The notes under the pieces were generated by a model, which saw only the letters and a program-made list of their open reading frames with translations, did not search any database and had not been told where the DNA came from. Both the position numbers and the translations under genes were made by a program. A stretch of DNA of 8,891 nt, taken from NCBI GenBank assembly GCA_963550755.1, contig CAUVDV010000091.1, positions 1 through 8,891 of the forward strand. Direction: 5' to 3'. Source of the DNA: W11650 sp963550755 (GTDB taxonomy: Bacteria; Bacillota; Clostridia; Lachnospirales; Vallitaleaceae). Shown piece by piece: positions 1 through 6,292 of the stretch; position 1 is the first letter of the stretch; each line of letters opens with the position of its first letter.

Positions 1-78
1 ATGTGCTGTTGTTGCCAGTGCCTGCTGATGGCTCATCATTCCGGACACTGCCCGGGAAAAGCTGCTCATCGAACTCAT
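1..78 (-). CDS. flgK: Flagellar hook-associated protein 1 (FlgK), N-terminal fragment
   Basis: Only the first 26 codons are inside the window; the gene runs off the left edge. FlgK is the hook-filament junction protein, exported through the flagellar type III apparatus. The visible peptide begins MSSMSSFSRAVSGMMSHQQA and continues LATTAH, matching the start of the FlgK/FlgL/flagellin superfamily, where a short helix with a conserved Gly and a QQAL stretch precedes the TxxHNIAN motif. The ATG at 78 has a strong Shine-Dalgarno sequence AAAGGAG at 85-91, six bases upstream. Placement directly after flgM and flgN argues for FlgK over FlgL or flagellin, since FlgN is the FlgK/FlgL chaperone. With so little sequence, the family call rests partly on context. 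Confidence 0.85.
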   Translation of the reverse strand, partial: MSSMSSFSRAVSGMMSHQQALATTAH

Positions 79-215
79 GGTTTTCTCCTTTGTTTTCTAA
101 ATAACATTTTTTTGTTCACCGGCTCTTAAATCGTCCCTTTTTACCGGCCGCCGCTTCGCCTTGATCATCGGCTGGAACTGCCGGAAAATAGCCGCCGAAC
201 CGGAAAAGCCAAAGC

Positions 216-731
216 CTATTGTTTGGCGTCAAAGATGGAATGACCGCTGTTGGTGTCCTGAAAGGAACCTTTTTTCTTTAAGTAAGTTGGGCTGCTGCCG
301 CTGGCTGCCAGTCCCGAAAAAGCGTTAATCGTAAACTCTAAAAACTCCAGTGACTGCTCAATCAGCATCTTATTGGTTTGGTTGATTTCCCGGCAAGCTT
401 CCAGCGCTTTGCTCAAACGATCCGCCACTATTTTCAGTCTTTCGCTTTCTTCCGGTCTGGATGCCAGATCTCTGACCAAATCCGAAACCGTAAAGTTTTC
501 GGCATTACGGTTCGTTACCGTACAAATATCCCCTACGATCGCCCGCCGTTTTTTCTCCAAACGAAAAAGCTGCCCGGCCACAATTTCCTCTTCCTGGGTA
601 ATTTGTTGTAAGCCGGGCACATCTCCCTTAATAATAACTTCCTTTTTATTATTCGCTGTTTTTAAATAGTCCTCATAACAAATCGCTTCCTGCTCCATGA
701 CTGCGATTAAATCATCCATCAAGCTTGCCAT
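216..731 (-). CDS. flgN: Flagellar export chaperone FlgN family protein
   Basis: This 171-residue protein is predicted to be almost wholly helical and charged, the usual size and character of FlgN proteins. FlgN binds the C-terminal helices of FlgK and FlgL in the cytoplasm, keeps them unfolded and delivers them to the flagellar export gate. Visible signs are an N-terminal helix beginning MDDLIAVMEQE (residues 5-15), a central helix rich in Glu, Lys and Arg (about 45-66), and the family-typical late helix with NQTNKMLIEQSLEFLEF (117-133), followed by a polar low-complexity tail. The ATG at 731 is supported by AGGTGAG overlapping the flgM stop codon; only nine bases separate the two genes, so translation is probably coupled. 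A second in-frame ATG at residue 5 is possible. FlgN sequences diverge quickly, so the call depends on fold, size and the flgM/flgK neighbours. Confidence 0.86.
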   Translation of the reverse strand: MASLMDDLIAVMEQEAICYEDYLKTANNKKEVIIKGDVPGLQQITQEEEIVAGQLFRLEKKRRAIVGDICTVTNRNAENFTVSDLVRDLASRPEESERLKIVADRLSKALEACREINQTNKMLIEQSLEFLEFTINAFSGLAASGSSPTYLKKKGSFQDTNSGHSIFDAKQ

Positions 732-740
732 TTATCTCAC

Positions 741-1004
741 CTAAAATTCCAAAATCTTTTCGGCGATCTGGCTGGCACTGACATTATACTGGCCGCTTTC
801 GATCCGCGCCCTTAACTGATCAACTTTATCCGCTCTAACCTCCGGAGCTTCCCTGACTGCTTTGCTCGCCAGCTGCAGCTCTCTGGCAAAATCGGAAAAG
901 ACTACGCTGTCTTTGCCGTAAGACGCGCCGGTCTTCGTTTCCGCCCGTTTCAAAGATTGATTGCCATAAATACCTTGAACTTTTTCTGTTCTTACGATTC
1001 TCAT
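741..1004 (-). CDS. flgM: Anti-sigma-28 factor FlgM
   Basis: This 87-residue protein is FlgM, which binds the flagellar sigma factor (SigD/FliA) in the cytoplasm and holds it inactive until the hook-basal body is complete. The first half is polar and probably disordered, as usual. Residues 57-86 carry the sigma-binding region: VRADKVDQLRARIESGQY, then NVSASQIAEKIL, which fits the family pattern R-x-x-K-V-x-x-I/L-x-x-x-I-x-x-G-x-Y followed by a helix with IAEKIL. The start at 1004 is chosen because AAAGGTGG lies seven bases upstream and because the family length is about 85-100 residues. The same frame stays open as far as 1436, but that extension crosses two hairpins and a promoter and looks non-coding. 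A sigma-28-type promoter sits at 1045-1071. It is followed by flgN after nine bases. Confidence 0.93.
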   Translation of the reverse strand: MRIVRTEKVQGIYGNQSLKRAETKTGASYGKDSVVFSDFARELQLASKAVREAPEVRADKVDQLRARIESGQYNVSASQIAEKILEF

Positions 1005-1044
1005 TTTAACACCACCTTTACGCTGTATATTTTTGCTATATTTA

Positions 1045-1071
1045 TTATCGTCTTGCTCCCAGGAATCCTTA
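1045..1071 (-). promoter_or_regulatory. Sigma-28 (SigD/FliA)-type promoter for flgM
   Basis: On the minus strand TAAG (1071-1068) and GACGATAA (1052-1045) are separated by exactly 15 bases. The sigma-28 consensus is TAAA-N15-GCCGATAA, so three of four and seven of eight positions match with ideal spacing. Transcription would start near 1038, giving a leader of about 34 bases before the flgM ATG. FlgM is a classic sigma-28 regulon member, so the location makes functional sense. Experimental start-site data are lacking, so this is a motif call. Confidence 0.75.
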
Positions 1072-1084
1072 ACCTTTTTTCCGC

Positions 1085-1154
1085 AAAAAAATATAACAGT
1101 TCGGTAAGCCCTTTCTAATTCACCACAAAAGGATAATCTTACCTGAACTGTTAT
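1085..1154 (-). terminator. Long inverted repeat followed by a T-run (terminator or attenuator)
   Basis: The arms at 1093-1108 and 1138-1154 pair over 16 bp, with one bulged A read on the minus strand. A further five-base pairing (CCTTT/AAAGG) is possible inside the 29-nt loop. On the minus strand the second arm is followed by A and then seven Ts (1091-1085), and there is no comparable T-run on the plus side. It lies between yvyF and the flgM promoter and would stop read-through from the upstream operon. The stem is AT-rich with a large loop, so efficiency is uncertain. A small palindromic mobile element is an alternative reading. Confidence 0.6.
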
Positions 1155-1215
1155 CAATTGCTTTCCGGTTTTGTCTTTTTCTGATCCTGCGCCCCGCGGG
1201 TTTAGCTGCTTTGCC

Positions 1216-1248
1216 AAAAACGCCGCTCGACCGGCTTTTTTAGCGGCG
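1216..1248 (-). terminator. Intrinsic terminator overlapping the yvyF stop codon
   Basis: On the minus strand CGCCGCT (1248-1242) pairs perfectly with AGCGGCG (1227-1221), and TTTTT follows at 1220-1216. An alternative fold pairs GCCG with CGGC, flanked by A5/T5. The yvyF stop codon (1242-1240) lies inside the structure, so the last codons of the gene form the left arm. It would end the metK/recD2/comFC/yvyF transcript. Confidence 0.6.
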
Positions 1249-1653
1249 AAAACGCAGGCGGTCTTCTTCTGTCTGCGCCGTAAAGCTATTTTTAACCGGC
1301 GCTTCCGGAACCGCTTTTTGTGAAAAGCTCTCCATATTCCCCGCCAACTCTGCTTTACATTTGGAGCAAAAACGTCCGGTCCGAATGGTCGTGCCGCAGC
1401 GCTCGCATTCAATGCCCACCATCGAATCCTCGGCAAAAGTAATCCGCTCCTCGCGGATCCATTGCTTGATCTGACGAATATCGACCTGATTGGCCTCCGC
1501 CACTTCCTGAATGCTGGAATGCGGGTTTTCCCGCAAATACTGCTTTACTTCCGTAAACTTTTGCTCCAGCTCTTTTTTGCAATCCGCACAAATCGGATAT
1601 CCCGTAATATAATTAAAGATTTTCCCGCAGCGAACACAGTTTCTAACATCCAT
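1240..1653 (-). CDS. yvyF: Flagellar operon protein of the YvyF / TIGR03826 family
   Basis: This 137-residue protein has two zinc-ribbon-like cysteine clusters flanking a helix-turn-helix. The first cluster is C6/C9 and C22/C25, in CVRCGKIF and PICADCK. The second is C83/C86 and C96/C99, in IECERCG and FCSKCK. Between them, residues 43-70 (NPHSSIQEVAEANQVDIRQI, then KQWIREE) read as a MerR-like DNA-binding helix-turn-helix. This arrangement is characteristic of the YvyF family, found next to comFC and flgM in Firmicutes. Its biochemical role is not firmly established; a regulatory link to motility has been assumed from its location. The start at 1653 is supported by GGAGGAG overlapping the comFC stop 11 bases upstream. 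The tail after residue 105 is polar and probably disordered. The gene ends in a terminator hairpin. Confidence 0.88.
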   Translation of the reverse strand: MDVRNCVRCGKIFNYITGYPICADCKKELEQKFTEVKQYLRENPHSSIQEVAEANQVDIRQIKQWIREERITFAEDSMVGIECERCGTTIRTGRFCSKCKAELAGNMESFSQKAVPEAPVKNSFTAQTEEDRLRFRR

Positions 1654-1664
1654 TCCGACTCCTC

Positions 1665-2387
1665 CTATTCATTAAAACTGCCAATTGCCATTGTCAAAAA
1701 ATAAACCTTTTCCGCACCGTTTTCTTTTAGAAGATGACTGCATGCGTCGATAGTCGCTCCCGTGGTGTATACGTCGTCTATCAGTAAAATACGCCGAAAA
1801 GGAACTTTTTCCTTGCAAAAATAAATATTTTTTAAATTTCTTTGCCGTTCCGCCGCCGAAAGTTCTTTCTGGTCATGGCTTTTGCGTCGGGCGGCCAGAG
1901 CTTTGGTTAAAAGCGGCAGCCCCAGACTGTCCGCCAAATAGCGGGCTGCCGCTGCCGGCGGATTATAGCCTTTTTTTCCCAGCGCCGAAAAATGCTGCGG
2001 CACAAAGGTCACCGCCTCAATCCCCCATTGCCGGATGGCTGCGTCAAAAAGCCAGACCATCAGCTCCGCCAAGGCCAGCGCCCGCCATTTTTCCCGGCCG
2101 AACTTCATCGCCCAAATCGCGTCCTTGACCTGACCATAGGGAAACAAGGCGTGCCCCTGCTCAAACTCATGCTGATGATGGCTGCAATCATAGCAGAAAA
2201 GCTCATCCTTGTAAAGGTTTTTTCCGCATTTTTGGCAAAAATTTTCCAAAATCAAGCCCCGGCTCTCATAACAGCGCCGGCAAATTCCTTTTTCCGCCGG
2301 CGCCAGCAGCCGGCCGCACAGCGCGCATTTCGGCGGATAAAGCCAGTCCAGCGCCGCTCTAATCCACTCTTTCACTTGACTGCTCAT
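1665..2387 (-). CDS. comFC: ComF family protein (phosphoribosyltransferase-like, competence-associated)
   Basis: This 240-residue protein resembles ComFC/GntX, a cytoplasmic protein needed for uptake and integration of transforming DNA in competent bacteria. The N terminus has two four-cysteine zinc sites: C21/C24/C36/C39 (CALCGR, GICRRCY) and C51/C54/C65/C68 (CQKCG, CYDCS). The C-terminal half is a type I phosphoribosyltransferase fold with the PRPP-binding loop LLIDDVYTTGAT at 201-212. The usual middle motif, ending RGFNQ in most relatives, reads KKGYNPP here. The gene overlaps the end of recD2. The ATG at 2387 has its purine-rich run directly against the codon, so the in-frame GTG at 2375 (giving MKEWIRAALDWLYPPKC) may be the true start; this matches the usual family beginning better. 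No other competence genes are visible, so activity in transformation is inferred. Confidence 0.9.
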   Translation of the reverse strand: MSSQVKEWIRAALDWLYPPKCALCGRLLAPAEKGICRRCYESRGLILENFCQKCGKNLYKDELFCYDCSHHQHEFEQGHALFPYGQVKDAIWAMKFGREKWRALALAELMVWLFDAAIRQWGIEAVTFVPQHFSALGKKGYNPPAAAARYLADSLGLPLLTKALAARRKSHDQKELSAAERQRNLKNIYFCKEKVPFRRILLIDDVYTTGATIDACSHLLKENGAEKVYFLTMAIGSFNE

Positions 2388-4614
2388 CCTTTCCGCCGCT
2401 AAAAATCCGCTCTAACTCAGCCAAAATATCAGCCAGACCTGAATAACGGCTGATTTCCCGATTATTGGCAATCATCTGCTCGGCAATCCGTTCCTCGCCG
2501 ATCAAGACCACATAATTTTTCGCCCGGGTAATGGCCGTATAAAGAAGATTTCTGGTCAGCAGCCGGCTGCCCGCGTCAAACAGCGGCAAAATGACCACCG
2601 GGTATTCGCTCCCCTGGGATTTATGCACGGTCATAGCATAGGCCAAGTCCAGCCCCTCCAAAGCGGCGTACGGATATTTCACCCGCTTTTCCTCGTCAAA
2701 GCACACCGTCAGGCATTCCTCAAAATCATTGACATCCTCGACCAGACCAATATCGCCGTTAAAAATCCCGCTTCCCTCTTCCAGCGTTTCGCCGGCCGGC
2801 GAATAAATCTTCCATTCCATCTGATAATCGTTTTTGATTTGCATGACCTTGTCGCCTTCCCGAAAAATCAAGTCACGAAAAGCTTTTTCATATTTTTTCT
2901 TAGACGGCGGATTGAGCGCCTTTTGCAGCTCGGCATTCAGCCGGATCGCCCCCAACTCGCCCTTTCTCATGGGCGTAATCACCTGCATTTCTGTCACCGG
3001 ATCAAAGCCGGTAAACTTCGGCAAGCGCGTTTTAATCAGACTGATAATCTCTTCCACCATCTGCTGCCTGTACATGCGTTTAATAAAGAAGAAATCCGAT
3101 TTGCCCTTATACTCCATGCTCTCGCCCTGCCGGATATGAAAGGCGTTGACAACGATGGCCGAATCATCCCGCTGGCGATAAATCCGGTTTAAACGCACAC
3201 TGGGGATCCGGCTGTTTAAAATATCCTTTAACACATTGCCGGCGCCGATCGACGGCAGCTGGTCCCGGTCGCCGACCAAAATCAGCCGGGCGCCTTCCGG
3301 CAGCGCTTTTAAAATATGGTACATTAAAAAAATATCCAGCATTGACGCTTCATCAATAATCAGCAAATCGCACTCCAAAGGATAGTCCTCATCCCGCTGG
3401 AACTTCTGCTGGCGCTTATCGCCCGCATAATAATTTTCCAGCAGCCGGTGAATCGTTTGCGCCGCATGTCCGGTCGCCTCCGCCATCCGTTTGGCTGCCC
3501 GGCCGGTCGGCGCAGCCAGCGCAACCTGGTAGCCGGCCTCGGTATACAGCCGGATAATCCGGTTGATAATCGTTGTTTTGCCCGTCCCCGGCCCGCCGGT
3601 AATGACCAGCACATTTTCCCGCAGCGAGCGCGCGACCGCCTCCGCCTGCACCTCGTCCAGCTGCCAATCTCTATTTTCACCGGCAAGTTTATCTTTGCCG
3701 TCCAGCTCGCCGCCGATATTAACTGTCGAAAAGCTTTGCAGGGTCAGGAGCTTACTGGCGATATAACGCTCCATCCGGTAGTAGCTTTCCAAATAAACCA
3801 CTTCGCCGCCTTCCTTTTGGCGGACTACCACTTGCTGCTTCATCTGCATTTCCATTAAATAAGGTTCTAAATAATCAATTTCTATCCCCAAAAGGCGGCA
3901 GGTATAGCGAAACAATTCTTCTTTGGGCAGATAAACATGTCCCTCGCCGGCCGCTTCTTCCAGCACATAACGAATCCCGGATAAAATCCGCTCCGGCGAA
4001 TTACGCGCCACCCCTGATTTTTCGGCAATCCGATCGGCCGTCCGAAAACCGATCCCGTCAATCTCCGCCGCCAGCCGGTAAGGCTGCTCTTTGACCACAA
4101 AAAAAGTTTTCTCCTGATAGGCTTCATAAATCCGTACCGCATAGGTCATGGACAATTCATATTCCTGCAAAAAAAGAAACACCCGGCGCATATTGCGCTG
4201 TTCAAAGAAAGCCTCGGCGATGGCCATTGCCTTTTTATGGCTGATGCCGCTGACCTGAGCCAGCTTCTCCGGCTCTTCCTCCATAATCCGAAAGGTTTCC
4301 TCGCCAAAACAGTCCACAATCTTCCCGGCCAGTACCGGTCCGATGCCTTTGACCGCGCCGGAGCCAAGATAGCGCTCCATCGCCTTCACCCCTTGCGGCA
4401 CCTTAGTCACGCATTCCCTGACCAAAAACTGCCGGCCGTAAACGCTGTGCTCCGTATACTCCCCCCGGGCGGTAATCTCCTCGCCGACTGCCAGCTGCAA
4501 AGCCGTGCCCACAAAGGTTTCCGGTCCGCTGCCCGTCAGCACTTCAAAGACAGTATAGCCGTTGTCCTCATTGCGAAAAATGATCTCCTCAATAATACCG
4601 CTCTTTTTTTCCAT
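2359..4614 (-). CDS. recD2: RecD2-type 5'-3' DNA helicase (SF1B, RecD/TraA family)
   Basis: This 751-residue protein is a full-length RecD2, the RecD relative found in bacteria where it acts without RecBC, in DNA repair and replication-fork maintenance. An OB-like N-terminal domain (about 1-75) is followed by helix-hairpin-helix elements (GSGAVKGIGPVLAGKI at 84-99, VSGISHKKAMAIAE at 121-134, IDGIGFRTADRIAEKSG at 185-201). The motor domain carries Walker A GGPGTGKT (340-347), PTGRAAKRM (369-377), the Walker B/motif II DEAS (421-424), VGDRDQLPSIGAG (447-459), VHKSQGSEYP (663-672) and YTAITRAKN (692-700), all in the SF1B order. The ATG at 4614 is preceded by GGAG with a five-base spacer. The last 29 bases overlap comFC. 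All catalytic motifs look intact. Confidence 0.97.
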   Translation of the reverse strand: MEKKSGIIEEIIFRNEDNGYTVFEVLTGSGPETFVGTALQLAVGEEITARGEYTEHSVYGRQFLVRECVTKVPQGVKAMERYLGSGAVKGIGPVLAGKIVDCFGEETFRIMEEEPEKLAQVSGISHKKAMAIAEAFFEQRNMRRVFLFLQEYELSMTYAVRIYEAYQEKTFFVVKEQPYRLAAEIDGIGFRTADRIAEKSGVARNSPERILSGIRYVLEEAAGEGHVYLPKEELFRYTCRLLGIEIDYLEPYLMEMQMKQQVVVRQKEGGEVVYLESYYRMERYIASKLLTLQSFSTVNIGGELDGKDKLAGENRDWQLDEVQAEAVARSLRENVLVITGGPGTGKTTIINRIIRLYTEAGYQVALAAPTGRAAKRMAEATGHAAQTIHRLLENYYAGDKRQQKFQRDEDYPLECDLLIIDEASMLDIFLMYHILKALPEGARLILVGDRDQLPSIGAGNVLKDILNSRIPSVRLNRIYRQRDDSAIVVNAFHIRQGESMEYKGKSDFFFIKRMYRQQMVEEIISLIKTRLPKFTGFDPVTEMQVITPMRKGELGAIRLNAELQKALNPPSKKKYEKAFRDLIFREGDKVMQIKNDYQMEWKIYSPAGETLEEGSGIFNGDIGLVEDVNDFEECLTVCFDEEKRVKYPYAALEGLDLAYAMTVHKSQGSEYPVVILPLFDAGSRLLTRNLLYTAITRAKNYVVLIGEERIAEQMIANNREISRYSGLADILAELERIFSGGKDEQSSERVD

Positions 4615-4758
4615 GACTTCTCCACTATCCCGTCTGCTATACGGTTATTCCGGCCTGTTTTTCCTTGCCTCCGCAGCAGTTATTCCGCTTTTTTCTGCCG
4701 GTCTTTTGGGCGGACAAAAACAGTACTTGCGCCAGCCCCTGCCCATTTCGGCATATAC

Positions 4759-4792
4759 GGATAGGGAACGCCAATTTTGACGTTCCCTATCC
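4759..4792 (-). repeat. Perfect 12-bp inverted repeat between metK and recD2
   Basis: GGATAGGGAACG at 4759-4770 and CGTTCCCTATCC at 4781-4792 are exact reverse complements around a 10-base loop. The structure begins 15 bases after the metK stop codon. Neither strand has a T-run after the second arm, so it is not a standard intrinsic terminator. It could stabilise the 3' end of the metK mRNA, mark a processing site, or act as a DNA operator. Confidence 0.7.
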
Positions 4793-4807
4793 ACCGCCTT
4801 ATAGCCT

Positions 4808-5998
4808 TTATAATCCGGCTTTTTGCCTTAAAAGCTCCGCTTTATCCGTTCTTTCCCACGGCAAGTCCAGCTCCGGCCGGCCAAAATGGCCATAGGCCGC
4901 TATCTGCCGATAAATCGGACGGCGCAGGTTCAAATCCCGAATAATCACCGCCGGGCGCAAATCAAATACCTGGCGGATGATTTCTACCAACTTATCATCG
5001 GCTATTTTGCCGGTGCCCTTGGTATTCACATAAATCGACACCGGTTCGGCTACGCCGATAGCGTAAGCCAGCTCCAGTTCGCACTGCTCCGCCAAACCGG
5101 CTGCCACCACATTTTTGGCCACATAGCGAGCCGCATAAGTGGCCGACCGGTCAACCTTCGTCGGATCCTTCCCCGAAAAAGCGCCGCCGCCATGGCTGGC
5201 ATAGCCGCCATAGGTATCAACAATAATCTTGCGGCCCGTTAGTCCGCTGTCGCCCGCCGGACCGCCGATGACGAACCGGCCGGTCGGGTTGATATAATAT
5301 TTGGTGGCCGCATCCAGCAGTTCCGCCGGAATAATCGGTTCGACCACATACTTTAAAATATCTTCCCGGATTTGCTGCTGGCTCACATCCGGGTCATGCT
5401 GCGTACTGACAACTACCGTATCAATCCGTACCGGTTTATCATCGTCATACTCAACCGTTACCTGGGTTTTACCGTCCGGTCTTAGATAAGTCAGCGTCCC
5501 ATCTTTTCTGACCTTAGCCAGCTGCTTGCTCAGCCGATGCGCCAAGGCAATCGGCAGCGGCATCAGTTCCGGCGTATCGGTGCAGGCAAAGCCAAACATC
5601 ATACCCTGATCGCCGGCGCCGATGTTTTCTGTTTCTTCCAGCGTATTATCCGACTGGCGGTCTTCCAGCGCCGAATTCACACCAATAGCAATATCATGCG
5701 ACTGCTCGTCAAGACTGGTGATGACTGCGCAGTTATCGCCGGAAAAGCCGTATTCCGCCCGGTCATAGCCAATTTCCTTAACGGTTTTGCGCACAATCTT
5801 AGCGATATCGACATAGCAATTCGTGGTGATCTCTCCCATAACCGACACGATTCCGGTAGTAGTCGTTGTTTCACAAGCCACCCGCGCCTTGGGATCCTGC
5901 TCTAAAATCGCATCCAGCACCGCATCCGAAATCTGATCACAGATCTTATCCGGATGTCCTTCGGTGACGGATTCCGATGTAAAAAATCTTTTTGCCAT
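4808..5998 (-). CDS. metK: S-adenosylmethionine synthetase (methionine adenosyltransferase)
   Basis: This 396-residue enzyme makes S-adenosylmethionine from methionine and ATP, releasing phosphate and diphosphate; it is cytosolic and normally tetrameric. The length is standard. Signature segments are present: the N-terminal GHPDKICDQISDAVLD (14-29) with the catalytic His15 and Asp17, the flexible-loop region around YGFSGDNCAV (83-92), signature 1 GAGDQGMMFGFA (127-138), and signature 2 GGGAFSGKDPTKVDRSA (270-286) with the phosphate-binding lysines. The ATG at 5998 is preceded by GGAAAGGA. A 553-nt spacer precedes it, and I see no SAM riboswitch there although many Clostridia control metK that way. 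The 193-nt gap to recD2 contains a hairpin but no clear terminator, so partial co-transcription with recD2 is possible. Confidence 0.98.
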   Translation of the reverse strand: MAKRFFTSESVTEGHPDKICDQISDAVLDAILEQDPKARVACETTTTTGIVSVMGEITTNCYVDIAKIVRKTVKEIGYDRAEYGFSGDNCAVITSLDEQSHDIAIGVNSALEDRQSDNTLEETENIGAGDQGMMFGFACTDTPELMPLPIALAHRLSKQLAKVRKDGTLTYLRPDGKTQVTVEYDDDKPVRIDTVVVSTQHDPDVSQQQIREDILKYVVEPIIPAELLDAATKYYINPTGRFVIGGPAGDSGLTGRKIIVDTYGGYASHGGGAFSGKDPTKVDRSATYAARYVAKNVVAAGLAEQCELELAYAIGVAEPVSIYVNTKGTGKIADDKLVEIIRQVFDLRPAVIIRDLNLRRPIYRQIAAYGHFGRPELDLPWERTDKAELLRQKAGL

Positions 5999-6022
5999 AA
6001 TCCTTTCCTTTCCTCTATCAGT

Positions 6023-6051
6023 ATTATTCTCAGCTTTCGCCCGTTCGTCAG
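6023..6051 (-). promoter_or_regulatory. Candidate sigma-A promoter proximal to metK
   Basis: CTGACG (6051-6046) and AATAAT (6028-6023) are separated by 17 bases on the minus strand, matching four of six and five of six consensus positions. Transcription would begin about 18 bases before the metK ATG, leaving just enough room for its ribosome binding site. Confidence 0.4.
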
Positions 6052-6074
6052 AACAGCCTTTTCAGACCGGCTGC

Positions 6075-6116
6075 CCGGCTGCCGTTTTTCGCTTACTGCC
6101 GTCCGGCAGAAAGGCA
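6075..6116 (-). repeat. Direct repeat copy 2, upstream of metK
   Basis: This 42-base segment matches 6218-6259 at 40 of 42 positions. On the minus strand it contains CTGCC-GGAC-GGCAG, able to form a small stem-loop, then AGTAAGCG, an A-rich step and CGGCAGCCGG. The two differences are C for T and A for G, both third-position synonymous changes in the frame that reads PFCRTAVSEKRQP. Confidence 0.85.
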
Positions 6117-6217
6117 TCACCTTTCGGCATACACGATTCAGCAGCAAACCATAGCTTTTGCAGCTTTTTCCTCGGCCAATTGCCGCTTGCGCTCAAAGGC
6201 AAAGCCGTTTGACCCAG

Positions 6218-6259
6218 CCGGCTGCCGCTTTTCGCTTACTGCCGTCCGGCAAAAAGGCA
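6218..6259 (-). repeat. Direct repeat copy 1, upstream of metK
   Basis: This is the partner of 6075-6116, in the same orientation and offset by 143 bases. It adjoins the perfect 10-base palindrome CAGCCGGCTG on its downstream side. The frame reading PFCRTAVSEKRQP begins at an ATG AAA AAA codon run just upstream and stays open for 44 codons, but without a Shine-Dalgarno sequence at usable distance. Confidence 0.85.
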
Positions 6260-6292
6260 CAGCTTTTTTCATCAGCGAAAGTTGAGTAGTTT

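Noticed and set aside
101..150. Possible sigma-28 promoter for flgK (TAAA-N16-GCCGGTGA)
   Set aside because: Only six of eight -10 positions match, the conserved CGATAA core is broken and spacing is one base long. Co-transcription from the flgM promoter is simpler.
97..168. A 23-codon open frame between flgN and flgK (begins MIKAKRRPVKRDD)
   Set aside because: It lacks a Shine-Dalgarno sequence and resembles no family I know; the good ribosome site nearby belongs to flgK. The frame is open back into the end of flgN, but the flgN C terminus looks normal, so I see no frameshift.
741..1436. A 231-codon open frame containing flgM
   Set aside because: The extension beyond the flgM start overlaps yvyF out of frame, crosses two hairpins and the sigma-28 promoter, and has Arg/Lys-rich low-quality sequence. 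FlgM from 1004 has the correct size and ribosome site.
4646..4747. A 33-codon open frame between metK and recD2 (begins MGRGWRKYCFCP)
   Set aside because: It has no ribosome binding site, high Arg/Pro content and no recognisable motif.
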